This document shows positions 8,652 through 16,787 of a stretch of 64,000 nt of DNA, one piece after another. The position numbers and the translations under genes were made by a program. Numbering within the stretch: position 1 is the first letter of the stretch; the number at the start of each line of letters is the position of its first letter. The stretch is taken from NCBI GenBank assembly GCA_964420325.1, contig CAYQSU010000003.1, positions 25,549-89,548 of the forward strand, in the 5' to 3' direction. This DNA comes from CAYQSU01 sp964420325. Lineage in GTDB: Bacteria > Pseudomonadota > Alphaproteobacteria > Rhodospirillales > Defluviicoccaceae. Below the pieces are notes generated by a model. It was given only the letters and a program-made list of their open reading frames with translations. It ran no database searches and was not told the origin of the DNA.

Positions 8652-9356
8652 TCAGATGCCGAGGTAGACCCGCCTCACGTCCTCGTTCCTGAGCAGGGCC
8701 TCGCCGGTGTCGGCGAGCGCGACCTGGCCCGTCTCCAGCACGTAGGCGCGGTCGGCGATGGACAGCGCGGCCTGGGCGTTCTGCTCGACGAGGAGCACCG
8801 TGACCCCGGACCGCTTCAACGCCGTGGCCGTCGCCAACACCTCCTCGACCAGCTTCGGAGCCAGCCCGAGGCTCGGCTCATCGAGCAGAAGGAGGCGGGG
8901 CCGTGCCATCAGTGCGCGGGAAATGGCCAGCATCTGCTGCTGTCCGCCCGAGAGCGTGCCGGCCTGCTGGTCCCGCCGGATCTCGAGCTCGGGAAACAAC
9001 GTAAAGACCTTGCTCAGGTCTTCGTCGACTTCGCTGCGCGAACGGGTGTAGCCGCCGAGCAGGAGATTGTCGCGAACGCTCATCGGCGCGAACAGGAGCC
9101 GCCGCTCCGGCACCTGTGAGATGCCCATGCGCACGCGCCGGTCTGGAGCGATGCGGGTGATGTCCCGGCCGTCGTAGCGCACGGCGCCCCGGCTCACCGT
9201 TTGAACGCCCGAGATGCAGCGGAGCAGCGTCGTCTTGCCGGCGCCATTGGCGCCGACCAGAGCGACCAGCTCGCCCTCCCCCACCGCCAAGGTGACGCCG
9301 TGAAGCGCCTTGATGCGGCCGTAATGGCTGTCGAGGCTGTCGACCTGGAGCAGCAT
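8652..9356 (-). CDS. ABC transporter ATP-binding protein, LivF family
   Basis: 234-residue ATPase of the second HAAT-type importer. Walker A is GANGAGKTTLL near residue 38, the signature LSGGQQQMLAISRALM near 135, and Walker B LLLLDEPSLGLAP follows. Start ATG 9356 lies one base after the stop of the LivG-type gene; a longer open frame upstream would intrude on that gene. It forms the heterodimeric motor with the adjacent LivG. It is the last gene of the leftward livKHMGF operon that starts at 13255. Confidence 0.92.
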   Translation of the reverse strand: MLLQVDSLDSHYGRIKALHGVTLAVGEGELVALVGANGAGKTTLLRCISGVQTVSRGAVRYDGRDITRIAPDRRVRMGISQVPERRLLFAPMSVRDNLLLGGYTRSRSEVDEDLSKVFTLFPELEIRRDQQAGTLSGGQQQMLAISRALMARPRLLLLDEPSLGLAPKLVEEVLATATALKRSGVTVLLVEQNAQAALSIADRAYVLETGQVALADTGEALLRNEDVRRVYLGI

Positions 9357-9357
9357 G

Positions 9358-10128
9358 TTAGGCGGATTCCAGGCCGCTGCCGAGGTAGGCGCGGACGACA
9401 TCGGAGTTGGCGCGCACCTCGTCGACCGTTCCTTCCGCAAGCTGAGCGCCGTTGTTGAGGACCAGGATGCGGTCGCTCACGCTCATCACCAGCCGCATGT
9501 CGTGCTCGACGAGAATGATGGTGACGCCGCTCGCGGCGATCTCCCGGATCAGCTCGTTGAGCGCTTGCGTCTCGGCGGGATTGAGGCCGGCCGCCGGCTC
9601 GTCCAGCAGCAGGAGCTTCGGCTCGGCGGCAAGCGCTCGGGCGATCTCCAGCCGCTTCAGCGCACCGAAGGGCATCTCCTCGGCGTGATGGCCGACGTAA
9701 CGCTCGAGTCCGACGAACCGCATCAGCTCGGCCGCCTTCTCGCGGCACTCGGCGTCGGCGCGGATGATCCTCGGCATCCTGAGGACGACCGGCACGAGGC
9801 CTTGCTCGCAGTGTCGATGCCGTCCGACCATGACGTTCTCGATCGCGGTCATGTTGAAGAAGATCTGGAGATTCTGGAACGTTCGGCCGACGCCGCGGGC
9901 GGCGAGCTCGACCGGATCGTGGGCGGTGATGTCCTCGCCTTCGAAAATGATGCGTCCACCGCTCGGCTTGTAGACGCCGGTGACGAGATTGAAGACGGTG
10001 GTCTTGCCGGCGCCGTTCGGCCCGATCACCGAGTAGACGATGGTCGCGGGCACGGAGAAGCTCAGGCTGTGGACCGCGATGATGCCGCCGAAGCTCTTGG
10101 AGAGATTGTCGATCTTGAGCAGGCTCAT
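9358..10128 (-). CDS. ABC transporter ATP-binding protein, LivG family
   Basis: 256 residues. Walker A GPNGAGKTTVF lies near residue 37, followed by the LivG-specific insertion between Walker A and the signature, with GVGRTFQNLQIF. The signature region is degenerate (EMPFGALKRLEIARAL instead of LSGGQ), as in many LivG proteins. Walker B is LLLLDEPAAGLNP and the D-loop/H-loop LVEHDM. ATG 10128 overlaps the LivM-type stop (ATGA at 10125-10128), so translation is probably coupled. Partner of the LivF-type ATPase encoded immediately downstream. Confidence 0.92.
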   Translation of the reverse strand: MSLLKIDNLSKSFGGIIAVHSLSFSVPATIVYSVIGPNGAGKTTVFNLVTGVYKPSGGRIIFEGEDITAHDPVELAARGVGRTFQNLQIFFNMTAIENVMVGRHRHCEQGLVPVVLRMPRIIRADAECREKAAELMRFVGLERYVGHHAEEMPFGALKRLEIARALAAEPKLLLLDEPAAGLNPAETQALNELIREIAASGVTIILVEHDMRLVMSVSDRILVLNNGAQLAEGTVDEVRANSDVVRAYLGSGLESA

Positions 10129-11063
10129 CGCCCCCCCACCCGCGCGAGCCCCATCAGGCTCGGCCACAAGCCCTTGGGCATGAAGATCATCACGCACATC
10201 AGCACCAGTCCGTGGACGAGGGTCTCGAAGTCATGGAACATGGTCAGGAGCTGCGGCAGCACGGTGAGGATCGCGGCGCCGACGATGCTGCCATAGACGG
10301 ACGCCATGCCGCCGAGGACGACCATGGTGACGAGCTCGATCGACCGCAGGAACTCGGCCTCCGTCGGCGTGATGAAGCCGCTGTAATGGGCGAACAGGCT
10401 GCCGGCGACGCTCGCCATCACCGCCGAGACGACGAAGATGAAGGTCTTGTAGCCGGTGGTGTTGACGCCCACGGCTTGGGCCGCGATCTCGGAGCCGTGC
10501 ACCGACCTGAGCGCCCGGCCGATCGGCGAATCGATCAGGTTGAGGGCGAGCCACACCGTGATCAGGAGGCTTCCGCCGACGATCAGGTACCACTCTTGCT
10601 CGTTCGCGGGTGACCAGCCGATCACGCTCAGCGTCGGCACCGGCATGCCGTCGGGGCCGCCGGTGAACCTCGTTTCCTGGTTGAGCACGATCGAGATGAT
10701 GATGCCAAGGCCTAGGGTCGCCATCGCCAGGTAGTGCCCCTTGAGCTTGAGGATGGGACCGGCGACGAGGAACGCCAGAAGACCCACGCCAACGCCGCCG
10801 GCCACGAGGGCGCCGAGCGGCGGCCAGCCGTAGCGGCTGGTCAGCACCGCCGAGGCATAGGCACCGAGACCGAAGAAGCCGGCGTGGCCGAGGCTGATCT
10901 GGCCGGCGTAGCCGATGAGGAGGTTGAGGCCGACACAGGCGATGGCATTGAGCCCGACGAGGATCACGACGTTGTAGTAAAAGGGATTCGGCAGCAGCGG
11001 CATCAAGCCGGCGATGATCGCCGCCAGGATCAGGACGGGGCCGACGTGCAGTTTCTTCAGCAT
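10125..11063 (-). CDS. ABC transporter permease, LivM family
   Basis: 312-residue inner-membrane permease. The family landmark GYAGQISLGHAGFFGLGAY lies near residue 45 and the C-terminal ATPase-contact loop VVLGGMASVYGSIVGAAI near 240. ATG 11063 shares one base with the stop of the LivH-type gene (TGATG). The frame is open much further upstream, but that part reads as alternate-frame Arg/Gly-rich shadow of the LivH gene. It acts with LivH to form the transmembrane pore. Confidence 0.92.
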   Translation of the reverse strand: MLKKLHVGPVLILAAIIAGLMPLLPNPFYYNVVILVGLNAIACVGLNLLIGYAGQISLGHAGFFGLGAYASAVLTSRYGWPPLGALVAGGVGVGLLAFLVAGPILKLKGHYLAMATLGLGIIISIVLNQETRFTGGPDGMPVPTLSVIGWSPANEQEWYLIVGGSLLITVWLALNLIDSPIGRALRSVHGSEIAAQAVGVNTTGYKTFIFVVSAVMASVAGSLFAHYSGFITPTEAEFLRSIELVTMVVLGGMASVYGSIVGAAILTVLPQLLTMFHDFETLVHGLVLMCVMIFMPKGLWPSLMGLARVGGR

Positions 11064-11938
11064 CAGACCCGCTCGGCCACCCGCCGGCCGAACAGGCCGG
11101 TCGGCCTGAAGAAGAGGACGAGAAGGATCAGCACGAAGGCGACGGCGTCCTTGTAGGTCGACGAGACGTAGCCGGCGGTCATCGCCTCGGCGATGCCGAC
11201 GACGAGGCCGCCGGCAACGGCCCCCATGGGGTTGCTGAGTCCGCCGACGATCGCTGCGCTGAATCCCTTGAGCCCGAGCATCGTCCCGACGCTGGCATAG
11301 GTCAGCGAGATCGGCGCGACGAGGATGCCGGCCACGGCGCCCAAAGCCGCGGCGAGAGCGAAGCTCAGCATCAGGATGTGCCGCGTGTTGATGCCGACCA
11401 GCTGGGCGGCAAGCGGATCGTAGGACGTCGCCAGGGTCGCCTTGCCGATCCGCGTGAACCGGAAAAACAGCATGAGGGCGGTGACGATGGCGAACGCCCC
11501 GCCCATCACCCAAAGGCTCTGCGGCAGGAGAGCGGCCCCCGCGACCGGGATCGGCTCGTTGCCGGTGAACGCCGGCATGTGATGGAAGTTGCGATCCCAG
11601 ATCACCATCGCCGCGCCGCGAAGAAAGATCGAGGCGCCGATGGTGATGATGATGATGGTCACCACCGAGGAATGGCGGGCCGGCTCGATCGCGAACTTCT
11701 CGAGGAGAACGCCGACCGCGATCGCCGCGAGAATGGCGAAACAGATGGCGAGCGGCATCGGCATGCCGCCCGCCATCAGGAACACCGTCGCCATGCCGCC
11801 GATCATCAGGAACTCGCCCTGGGCGAAGTTGATGACCTGGCTCGCGTTGTAGACGATGACGAAGCCAAGGCCGACGAGGGCGTACACGGAGCCCTGCGTC
11901 AGACCCGAGAACAAGAACTGGAGGAACTCGGCGAACAC
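11063..11938 (-). CDS. ABC transporter permease, LivH family
   Basis: About 291 residues from GTG 11938; a TTG at 11986 in the same frame would add 16 residues with no helix. The GTG gives normal family length and has an AGG about ten bases upstream. Landmarks are GFVIVYNASQVINFAQGEF near residue 30 and the terminal RPTGLFGR. It is the pore subunit of the second importer, which carries a complete set K-H-M-G-F, unlike the first, which is cut by the window edge. Confidence 0.9.
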   Translation of the reverse strand: MFAEFLQFLFSGLTQGSVYALVGLGFVIVYNASQVINFAQGEFLMIGGMATVFLMAGGMPMPLAICFAILAAIAVGVLLEKFAIEPARHSSVVTIIIITIGASIFLRGAAMVIWDRNFHHMPAFTGNEPIPVAGAALLPQSLWVMGGAFAIVTALMLFFRFTRIGKATLATSYDPLAAQLVGINTRHILMLSFALAAALGAVAGILVAPISLTYASVGTMLGLKGFSAAIVGGLSNPMGAVAGGLVVGIAEAMTAGYVSSTYKDAVAFVLILLVLFFRPTGLFGRRVAERV

Positions 11939-12088
11939 GTCGACGGACCTATCGGGCGGATTGCTGCGCGGGGCGGTTGGGATCAAGGCGGCGGACCGGG
12001 GGCGTGCGCGCGGCGAGGCTGTCGCAGGCCGGGCGCCCGGGCGACACCTGGCCGCCCTCGGCGCGTCGCACGTCCCTTGGTCTGGCGC

Positions 12089-13255
12089 CTACTGCAAAAG
12101 CTTCCAGTCGCCGTCCTTGACCTCGACCATGACGAACGATTCGGGATCGAGGCCCATGTGATCCTCCGGCGACATGGTGAAGATGCCGTCGGCGCCGATG
12201 AACTCCTTGGTGTTCTCGATCTCCGTCCGCACCTTTTCCCTATCCGTCGAGCCCGCCCGCTTGATCGCCTCGATCGCCAGGAACAGGGCATCGTAGGCAT
12301 GGCCGCCGAAGGTCGAGACCGAGCCGGCGCCGTATTTGGCTTCGTAGGTCTGCTTGTAGGCTCCTGCGACCGCCTTCTGCGGGTGCGTGTCCGGCAACTG
12401 ATCGACGATGAGCAGCGCCGCCGCGGGCAGTCGCACCCCTTCGGCAGCGCCCTCGGCGCCCTGGATGAACTGCGGCGAGGCGGAGCCGTGGGTCTGGTAA
12501 TGGGGGATGGTCATGCCAATCTGCCGGAAGTTCTTGGCAACGATGCTGGTCGGCGCGCCGAATCCGCAATAGAGAAACGCCTGCACGCCGGCGGTGTTCT
12601 TGATCTTGGTGAGCTGCGGCGTCATGTCGGTGTCGCCCTTGCCGTGGGCCTCGTCGGCGACGATGGCGATGCCCATCTCGGGCGCAAGCGCGAGAGCGTT
12701 CTCGTGGCAGGACTTGTCGAACCCGCCGGCGCCGGACAGGATGCCGATCTTGGTCAGGCCGCGGCCCTTCATGTCCAGAAAGATCTTCTCGACGGCGAGC
12801 CGGTCGGTGTGCGGGGTCTTGAACACCCACTTCTTGACCGGATCGATGATCACGCTGGCGCCGGCGAGAGAGATGAACGGAATGCCTGCGGCCTCGACCT
12901 CGTTGATCACCGCCATCGTCTCGCCGGTGGTGGTGCCGCCGATGATGACATCGACCTTGTCCTGTTCGATGAGGCGCTTGACGAAGGTCAGCGCCGACTT
13001 GGCATCGGACGCCGAGTCGTAGAGGGTCAGCTCGACCTTCCGCCCGAGCACGCCGCCTCCGGCGTTGACCTTGTCGACGTACATCTCAAGAGTCTTCTTC
13101 TCCGGATCGCCGAGGAACGAGGCACCCCCGGTGACCGCCAGAAACGAGCCGACCTTTATGGGGTCGGCTGCCCTCGTCGCGCCCGGGACGAGACCCAGGA
13201 CGGCAGCGAGGACGAAGGCTGCAACGAGGCTGATGGGCCGTTTTACCCAGCACAT
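12089..13255 (-). CDS. ABC transporter substrate-binding protein, LivK/Peripla_BP_6 type
   Basis: 388-residue periplasmic binding protein. A Sec signal peptide is visible: basic N-terminus (CWVKRP), hydrophobic SLVAAFVLAAVLGLV and a cleavage site near ATRAAD. The mature protein begins DPIKVGSFLAVTGGASFLG, the ligand-binding fold's first strand. ATG 13255 has AGGGAG eight bases upstream. It is the first gene of a complete importer operon and is divergent from the PadB-type operon across a 359-base gap with two operator-like sites. Proteins of this subgroup bind aromatic acids or branched-chain amino acids; the context favours an aryl acid. Confidence 0.92.
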   Translation of the reverse strand: MCWVKRPISLVAAFVLAAVLGLVPGATRAADPIKVGSFLAVTGGASFLGDPEKKTLEMYVDKVNAGGGVLGRKVELTLYDSASDAKSALTFVKRLIEQDKVDVIIGGTTTGETMAVINEVEAAGIPFISLAGASVIIDPVKKWVFKTPHTDRLAVEKIFLDMKGRGLTKIGILSGAGGFDKSCHENALALAPEMGIAIVADEAHGKGDTDMTPQLTKIKNTAGVQAFLYCGFGAPTSIVAKNFRQIGMTIPHYQTHGSASPQFIQGAEGAAEGVRLPAAALLIVDQLPDTHPQKAVAGAYKQTYEAKYGAGSVSTFGGHAYDALFLAIEAIKRAGSTDREKVRTEIENTKEFIGADGIFTMSPEDHMGLDPESFVMVEVKDGDWKLLQ

Positions 13256-13405
13256 GGCGTTCACTCCCTTGACCGTTCTTGACCCGGCGACCGCAACCGC
13301 CGTGCCACTGCTCGCCGGAGAGAAAGCGTGGCGCATCGGCGCAGGCTGCCGGCACGATTCTTTCGTGCCGAGCCACATTATACCGGCCGGCCGACTTTCA
13401 CAAAG

Positions 13406-13419
13406 CGCATTTTGGTACA
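13406..13419 (+). promoter_or_regulatory. Operator-like site CGCA-TTTTGG-TACA
   Basis: 14-base site matching CGCATTATCGTACC (37822-37835, minus strand) at 11 of 14 positions. It lies about 150 bases before the start of the minus-strand binding-protein gene, so it probably serves that promoter. Confidence 0.45.
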
Positions 13420-13555
13420 ACTATGCTGTTTTAAGTGCGTCGCATTCTCAGGGAAGACCGGCTGCCCGGTCGCCGCGGGCCCACGCCGCCGCCCGAAAAA
13501 CACCCTAGCCCGCCTGCGACGAACCGAACCCGGCTTGATCGTCGGCGGGCAATTA

Positions 13556-13569
13556 TGCATTATCGTACC
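13556..13569 (+). promoter_or_regulatory. Operator-like site TGCA-TTATCG-TACC
   Basis: Matches the site at 37822-37835 (read on the minus strand) at 13 of 14 positions, and 15 of 16 when one flanking pair is added. It ends 45 bases before the ATG of the thioesterase gene at 13615 that opens the PadB/IorAB operon, a position suited to repression or activation of that promoter. Confidence 0.6.
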
Positions 13570-13614
13570 AATATGCTCATAAAGGCCCGCAGCCAGCAGG
13601 GCCGGGGAGGACCG

Positions 13615-14028
13615 ATGAAGGAAAGCCTTCGCGCCGGGCTCACGTCCGAGAGGCGCATCACCGTCGACCGAGCCCGCACCATCGGTTTCATGGGCGAGGA
13701 GGGCCGCGTCTATGCCACGCCTGAACTCGTCCGTGACATCGAGCAGACGTGCCGCGATCTGATCCTCGCGCACGTCGCCGACGGCGAGGACTCGGTGGGC
13801 ACCGCGATCTCCATCGAGCACACCGCACCGACGCTTCTCGGCATGGAGGTTGCCATCATCGTCACCGTGGCTTCCGTCGCCGGCCGGCAGGTGCTGCTCG
13901 ACGTGGCGGCGGCCGACGAGATCGAGCCTGTCTGCAAGGGGACGCACGCGCGGTTCGTCGTCGACACGGCGAAGACCATCGAGCGGCTCAAGGCCAAGAG
14001 GGCGAAGCGCGATCAGGCCGTCGCCTGA
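13615..14028 (+). CDS. Hotdog thioesterase of the FlK (fluoroacetyl-CoA thioesterase) type
   Basis: 137 residues. The strand VGTAISIEHTAPTLLGMEV carries the histidine equivalent to the FlK catalytic His, followed by the GTHARFVVD signature near the C-terminus. FlK also uses Thr and Glu; T47 in IEQTCRD is a candidate but I cannot align the triad fully. Ribosome binding site GGGAGG sits six bases before ATG 13615. It opens the operon with PadB-, PadCD- and IorAB-like genes, 17 bases ahead of padB. A role in hydrolysing an arylglyoxylyl-CoA or other activated acyl-CoA made by the Mo enzyme is inference. Confidence 0.8.
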   Translation: MKESLRAGLTSERRITVDRARTIGFMGEEGRVYATPELVRDIEQTCRDLILAHVADGEDSVGTAISIEHTAPTLLGMEVAIIVTVASVAGRQVLLDVAAADEIEPVCKGTHARFVVDTAKTIERLKAKRAKRDQAVA

Positions 14029-14045
14029 GAATTCGGAAGCGGGAC

Positions 14046-16787
14046 ATGACGACATCGGCATCGGGCGCCCGGCAGACGGTATCGACCTACTGCTATCAGT
14101 GCGTTGCCGGACCGGATCTCCTCACCGTCACGGTCGAGGACGGCGTCGCCACCGAGGTTCAGCCCAATTTCCGCGCCGCCGCGGTGCATCCGGCGGGCGG
14201 CAAGGTGTGCGTCAAGGCCTACGGCCTGATTCAGAAGACCTACAACCCCCATCGCGTCCGCACGCCGATGAAGCGCACCAACCTCCGCAAGGGCAAGGAC
14301 GACGATCCGGGCTTCGTCGCGATCTCCTGGGACGAGGCCCTCGATACCATCGCCCGGCGGCTGACGGAGACGCGGGCCAAGGGGCTGCATGATTCCTCCG
14401 GCTATCCGCGCCTTGCCGCCAGCTTCGGCGGCGGCGGCACGCCGACGGCCTACATGGGAACCTTTCCCGCCCTACTCGCCGCCTGGGGGCCGGTCGATTT
14501 CGGCTTCGGCAGCGGCCAGGGCGTCAAGTGCTACCACTCCGAGCATCTCTATGGCGAGTTCTGGCATCGTGCCTTTACCGTAAGCCCGGACACGCCGCTC
14601 ACCGACTACGTCATCTCCTTCGGCGGCAACGTCGAGGCGTCCGGCGGCGTGTGCGGGGTCAAGCGCTATGCCGACGCCCGCGACCGCGGCCTGAAGCGCA
14701 TCCAGATCGAGCCGCACCTCTCCGTCACCGGCGCCTGCTCCGCCGAGTGGGTGCCGATCAAGCCGAAAACCGACGCGGCGTTCCTCTACGCCATGCTCCA
14801 CGTCCTGCTGCATGAGCATCCGCGCCAGGCGCTCGACCTCGAGTTCATCAAGCACTGCACCTCGGCCCCCTACCTGGTCGGCCGCTTCGGCTACTACATG
14901 CGCGATGCGGAGACCCGCAAGCCGCTGATTTGGGATGCCCGCAGCGACCGTCCGGTGCCGTTCGACACGCCGGGCGCCGAGCCGGTGCTGGAGGCGCCGT
15001 TCCCGGTCGAGGGCGGGGTCGAGATCGGCGCCGACGGCCAGATCTGGCACCACAAGGCGGAGCGCTGCATGTCCGCCTTCGAGAAGCTGGTCGCCCATGT
15101 CGAAAAGTACACGCCGCTGTGGGCGTCGCGCATCTGCGAAGTGCCGGCGAAGACCATCCGCCGCATCGCCATCGAGTTCCTCGAGCACGCGCGGGTCGGC
15201 TCGACCATCGAGATCGAAGGCCACACCCTCCCCTACCGCCCGGTCGCCATCACCCTCGGCAAGACCGTCAACAACGGCTGGGGCGGCTTCGACTGCTGCT
15301 GGGGACGCACCATGCTCGCCTGCCTGGTCGGCGCCCTCGAGGTGCCCGGCGGCTTTCTCGGCACCACCGTCCGCCTCAACCGGCCGGCCACCTCGCGCCA
15401 GGCCTCGGTCAAACCCGGCCCGGACGGATTCATGGACTACCCCATGAACCCCACCGACAAGGAGCACTGGCTCGCCCGCCCGGACGTCCGCAACGCCAAT
15501 CGCACGCTGATCCCCCTCGTCGCCAACTCGCCGTGGAGCCAGGCCCTGGGGCCGACCCACATCGCCTGGATGATGCAGGATGACCCGCCGGAGAACTGGC
15601 CCGAGCCGACCACCCCCGACATCTGGTTCGTCTATCGCACCAATCCGGTGATCTCGTTCTGGCAGACCGACAAGATCACCGGCACCATCGCCCGCTTCCC
15701 GTTCACCGTCTGCTTCGCCTACACCCGCGACGAGACCAACCACTTCGCCGACATTCTCCTGCCCGAAGCCACGGACCTCGAGAGCCTGCAGCTGATCCGC
15801 GTCGGCGGCACCAAGTACTTCGAGCAATACTGGGATCACCACGGCTTCGCCCTGCGCCAGCCGGCGGTCGAACCGGAGGGGGAAACCCGCGACTTCACCT
15901 GGATTGCAACCGAGCTCGCTCGCCGCAGCGGCCTTCTCACCGACTACAACAAGGCCGTCAACAAGGGTGCGGCCGGCATCCCGCTGAAGGGCGAGGATTT
16001 CGATTTCTCGCTCGCCGTCGACCGGCCGCACACGGTCGAGGAGATCTGGGACGCCGTCTGCCGTGCCGCCAGCGCTGAGCTGACCGGCGGCGCCGAGAGC
16101 GACGGCCTCGACTATTACCGCCGGCACGGCTACCGGACGGTGCCGTTCCCGCGCCTGGACTGGTACCTCTACCCGACGATCGTCGCCCACGGCCTGCGCT
16201 TCGAGCTGCCGTACCAGGAGCGGCTCTACCGCATCGGCCGCCAGCTCGCCAACCGGCTGCACGAACGCGGCATCAGCTGGTGGGACGCCCAGCTCGAGGA
16301 GTACGACCCGCTGCCGGAATGGAGGGACTATCCCCGGCAGTGGGAGCAGGCGCTCGCCGACAACTTCAAGGTCGACATCAGCGACTATCCCTTCTGGCTC
16401 ATCACCGCCCGCAGCATGCAGTACGCCTGGGGCGGCAACGCTGACATCCAGATGATCAAGGAGGTGGCGGACAACGTCGCCGGGCACGGCGGCGTCATCA
16501 TCAACGCCGGCAAGGCGCAGAAGATGGGCATCGCCGACGGCGATCTGGTGGAGATCCGCTCGCCCATCGCCGCCACCCGCGGCCACGCCGTCCTGCGCCA
16601 GGGTATCCGCCCGGACACCCTCCTGATGATCGGTCAGTTCGACCACTGGGCGATGCCGCTGGCCAAGACCTTCCACATGCCGAGCATGAACCGGCTGACG
16701 CCGATGCTCCTCGATCTCACCGACGCCACCGGCTCCGGAACCGATCTCGTCAAGGTCTCCGTGCATCGCATCGGAGGCCGCCCGTGA
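14046..16787 (+). CDS. padB: Molybdopterin oxidoreductase, PadB-like (phenylacetyl-CoA:acceptor oxidoreductase large subunit)
   Basis: 913 residues, DMSO-reductase family, no Tat signal, so it faces the cytoplasm. The N-terminal Fe-S motif has C16 and C19 (YCYQC), then VAGPD where a third cysteine is usual, and C55 (GGKVC), so one ligand is missing. The mid-region has IEGHTLPYRPVAITLGKTVNNG and YRTNPVISFWQ; the C-terminal molydopterin-dinucleotide domain ends with YAWGGNADIQM and KAQKMGIADGDLVEIRSP. PadBCD of Thauera aromatica oxidises phenylacetyl-CoA by four electrons to phenylglyoxylate. The adjacent fused FeS/membrane subunit and the 2-oxoacid oxidoreductase support this call. A different arylacetyl-CoA (for example indoleacetyl-CoA) is possible. 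The stop overlaps the next start (GTGA). Confidence 0.75.
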   Translation: MTTSASGARQTVSTYCYQCVAGPDLLTVTVEDGVATEVQPNFRAAAVHPAGGKVCVKAYGLIQKTYNPHRVRTPMKRTNLRKGKDDDPGFVAISWDEALDTIARRLTETRAKGLHDSSGYPRLAASFGGGGTPTAYMGTFPALLAAWGPVDFGFGSGQGVKCYHSEHLYGEFWHRAFTVSPDTPLTDYVISFGGNVEASGGVCGVKRYADARDRGLKRIQIEPHLSVTGACSAEWVPIKPKTDAAFLYAMLHVLLHEHPRQALDLEFIKHCTSAPYLVGRFGYYMRDAETRKPLIWDARSDRPVPFDTPGAEPVLEAPFPVEGGVEIGADGQIWHHKAERCMSAFEKLVAHVEKYTPLWASRICEVPAKTIRRIAIEFLEHARVGSTIEIEGHTLPYRPVAITLGKTVNNGWGGFDCCWGRTMLACLVGALEVPGGFLGTTVRLNRPATSRQASVKPGPDGFMDYPMNPTDKEHWLARPDVRNANRTLIPLVANSPWSQALGPTHIAWMMQDDPPENWPEPTTPDIWFVYRTNPVISFWQTDKITGTIARFPFTVCFAYTRDETNHFADILLPEATDLESLQLIRVGGTKYFEQYWDHHGFALRQPAVEPEGETRDFTWIATELARRSGLLTDYNKAVNKGAAGIPLKGEDFDFSLAVDRPHTVEEIWDAVCRAASAELTGGAESDGLDYYRRHGYRTVPFPRLDWYLYPTIVAHGLRFELPYQERLYRIGRQLANRLHERGISWWDAQLEEYDPLPEWRDYPRQWEQALADNFKVDISDYPFWLITARSMQYAWGGNADIQMIKEVADNVAGHGGVIINAGKAQKMGIADGDLVEIRSPIAATRGHAVLRQGIRPDTLLMIGQFDHWAMPLAKTFHMPSMNRLTPMLLDLTDATGSGTDLVKVSVHRIGGRP

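Larger units (their letters stand above)
13256..13614. promoter_or_regulatory. 359-base divergent promoter region
   Basis: No gene is supported here. The stretch 13400-13440 and 13550-13580 is AT-richer than its surroundings and contains the two operator-like sites, about 150 bp apart, one near each divergent operon. The layout matches that of the 3705-4148 gap. Confidence 0.55.

Noticed and set aside
14472..16766. 764-codon minus-strand frame opposite padB
   Set aside because: Shadow of the plus-strand gene. The plus strand has clear molybdopterin motifs and start-stop overlaps with its neighbour.
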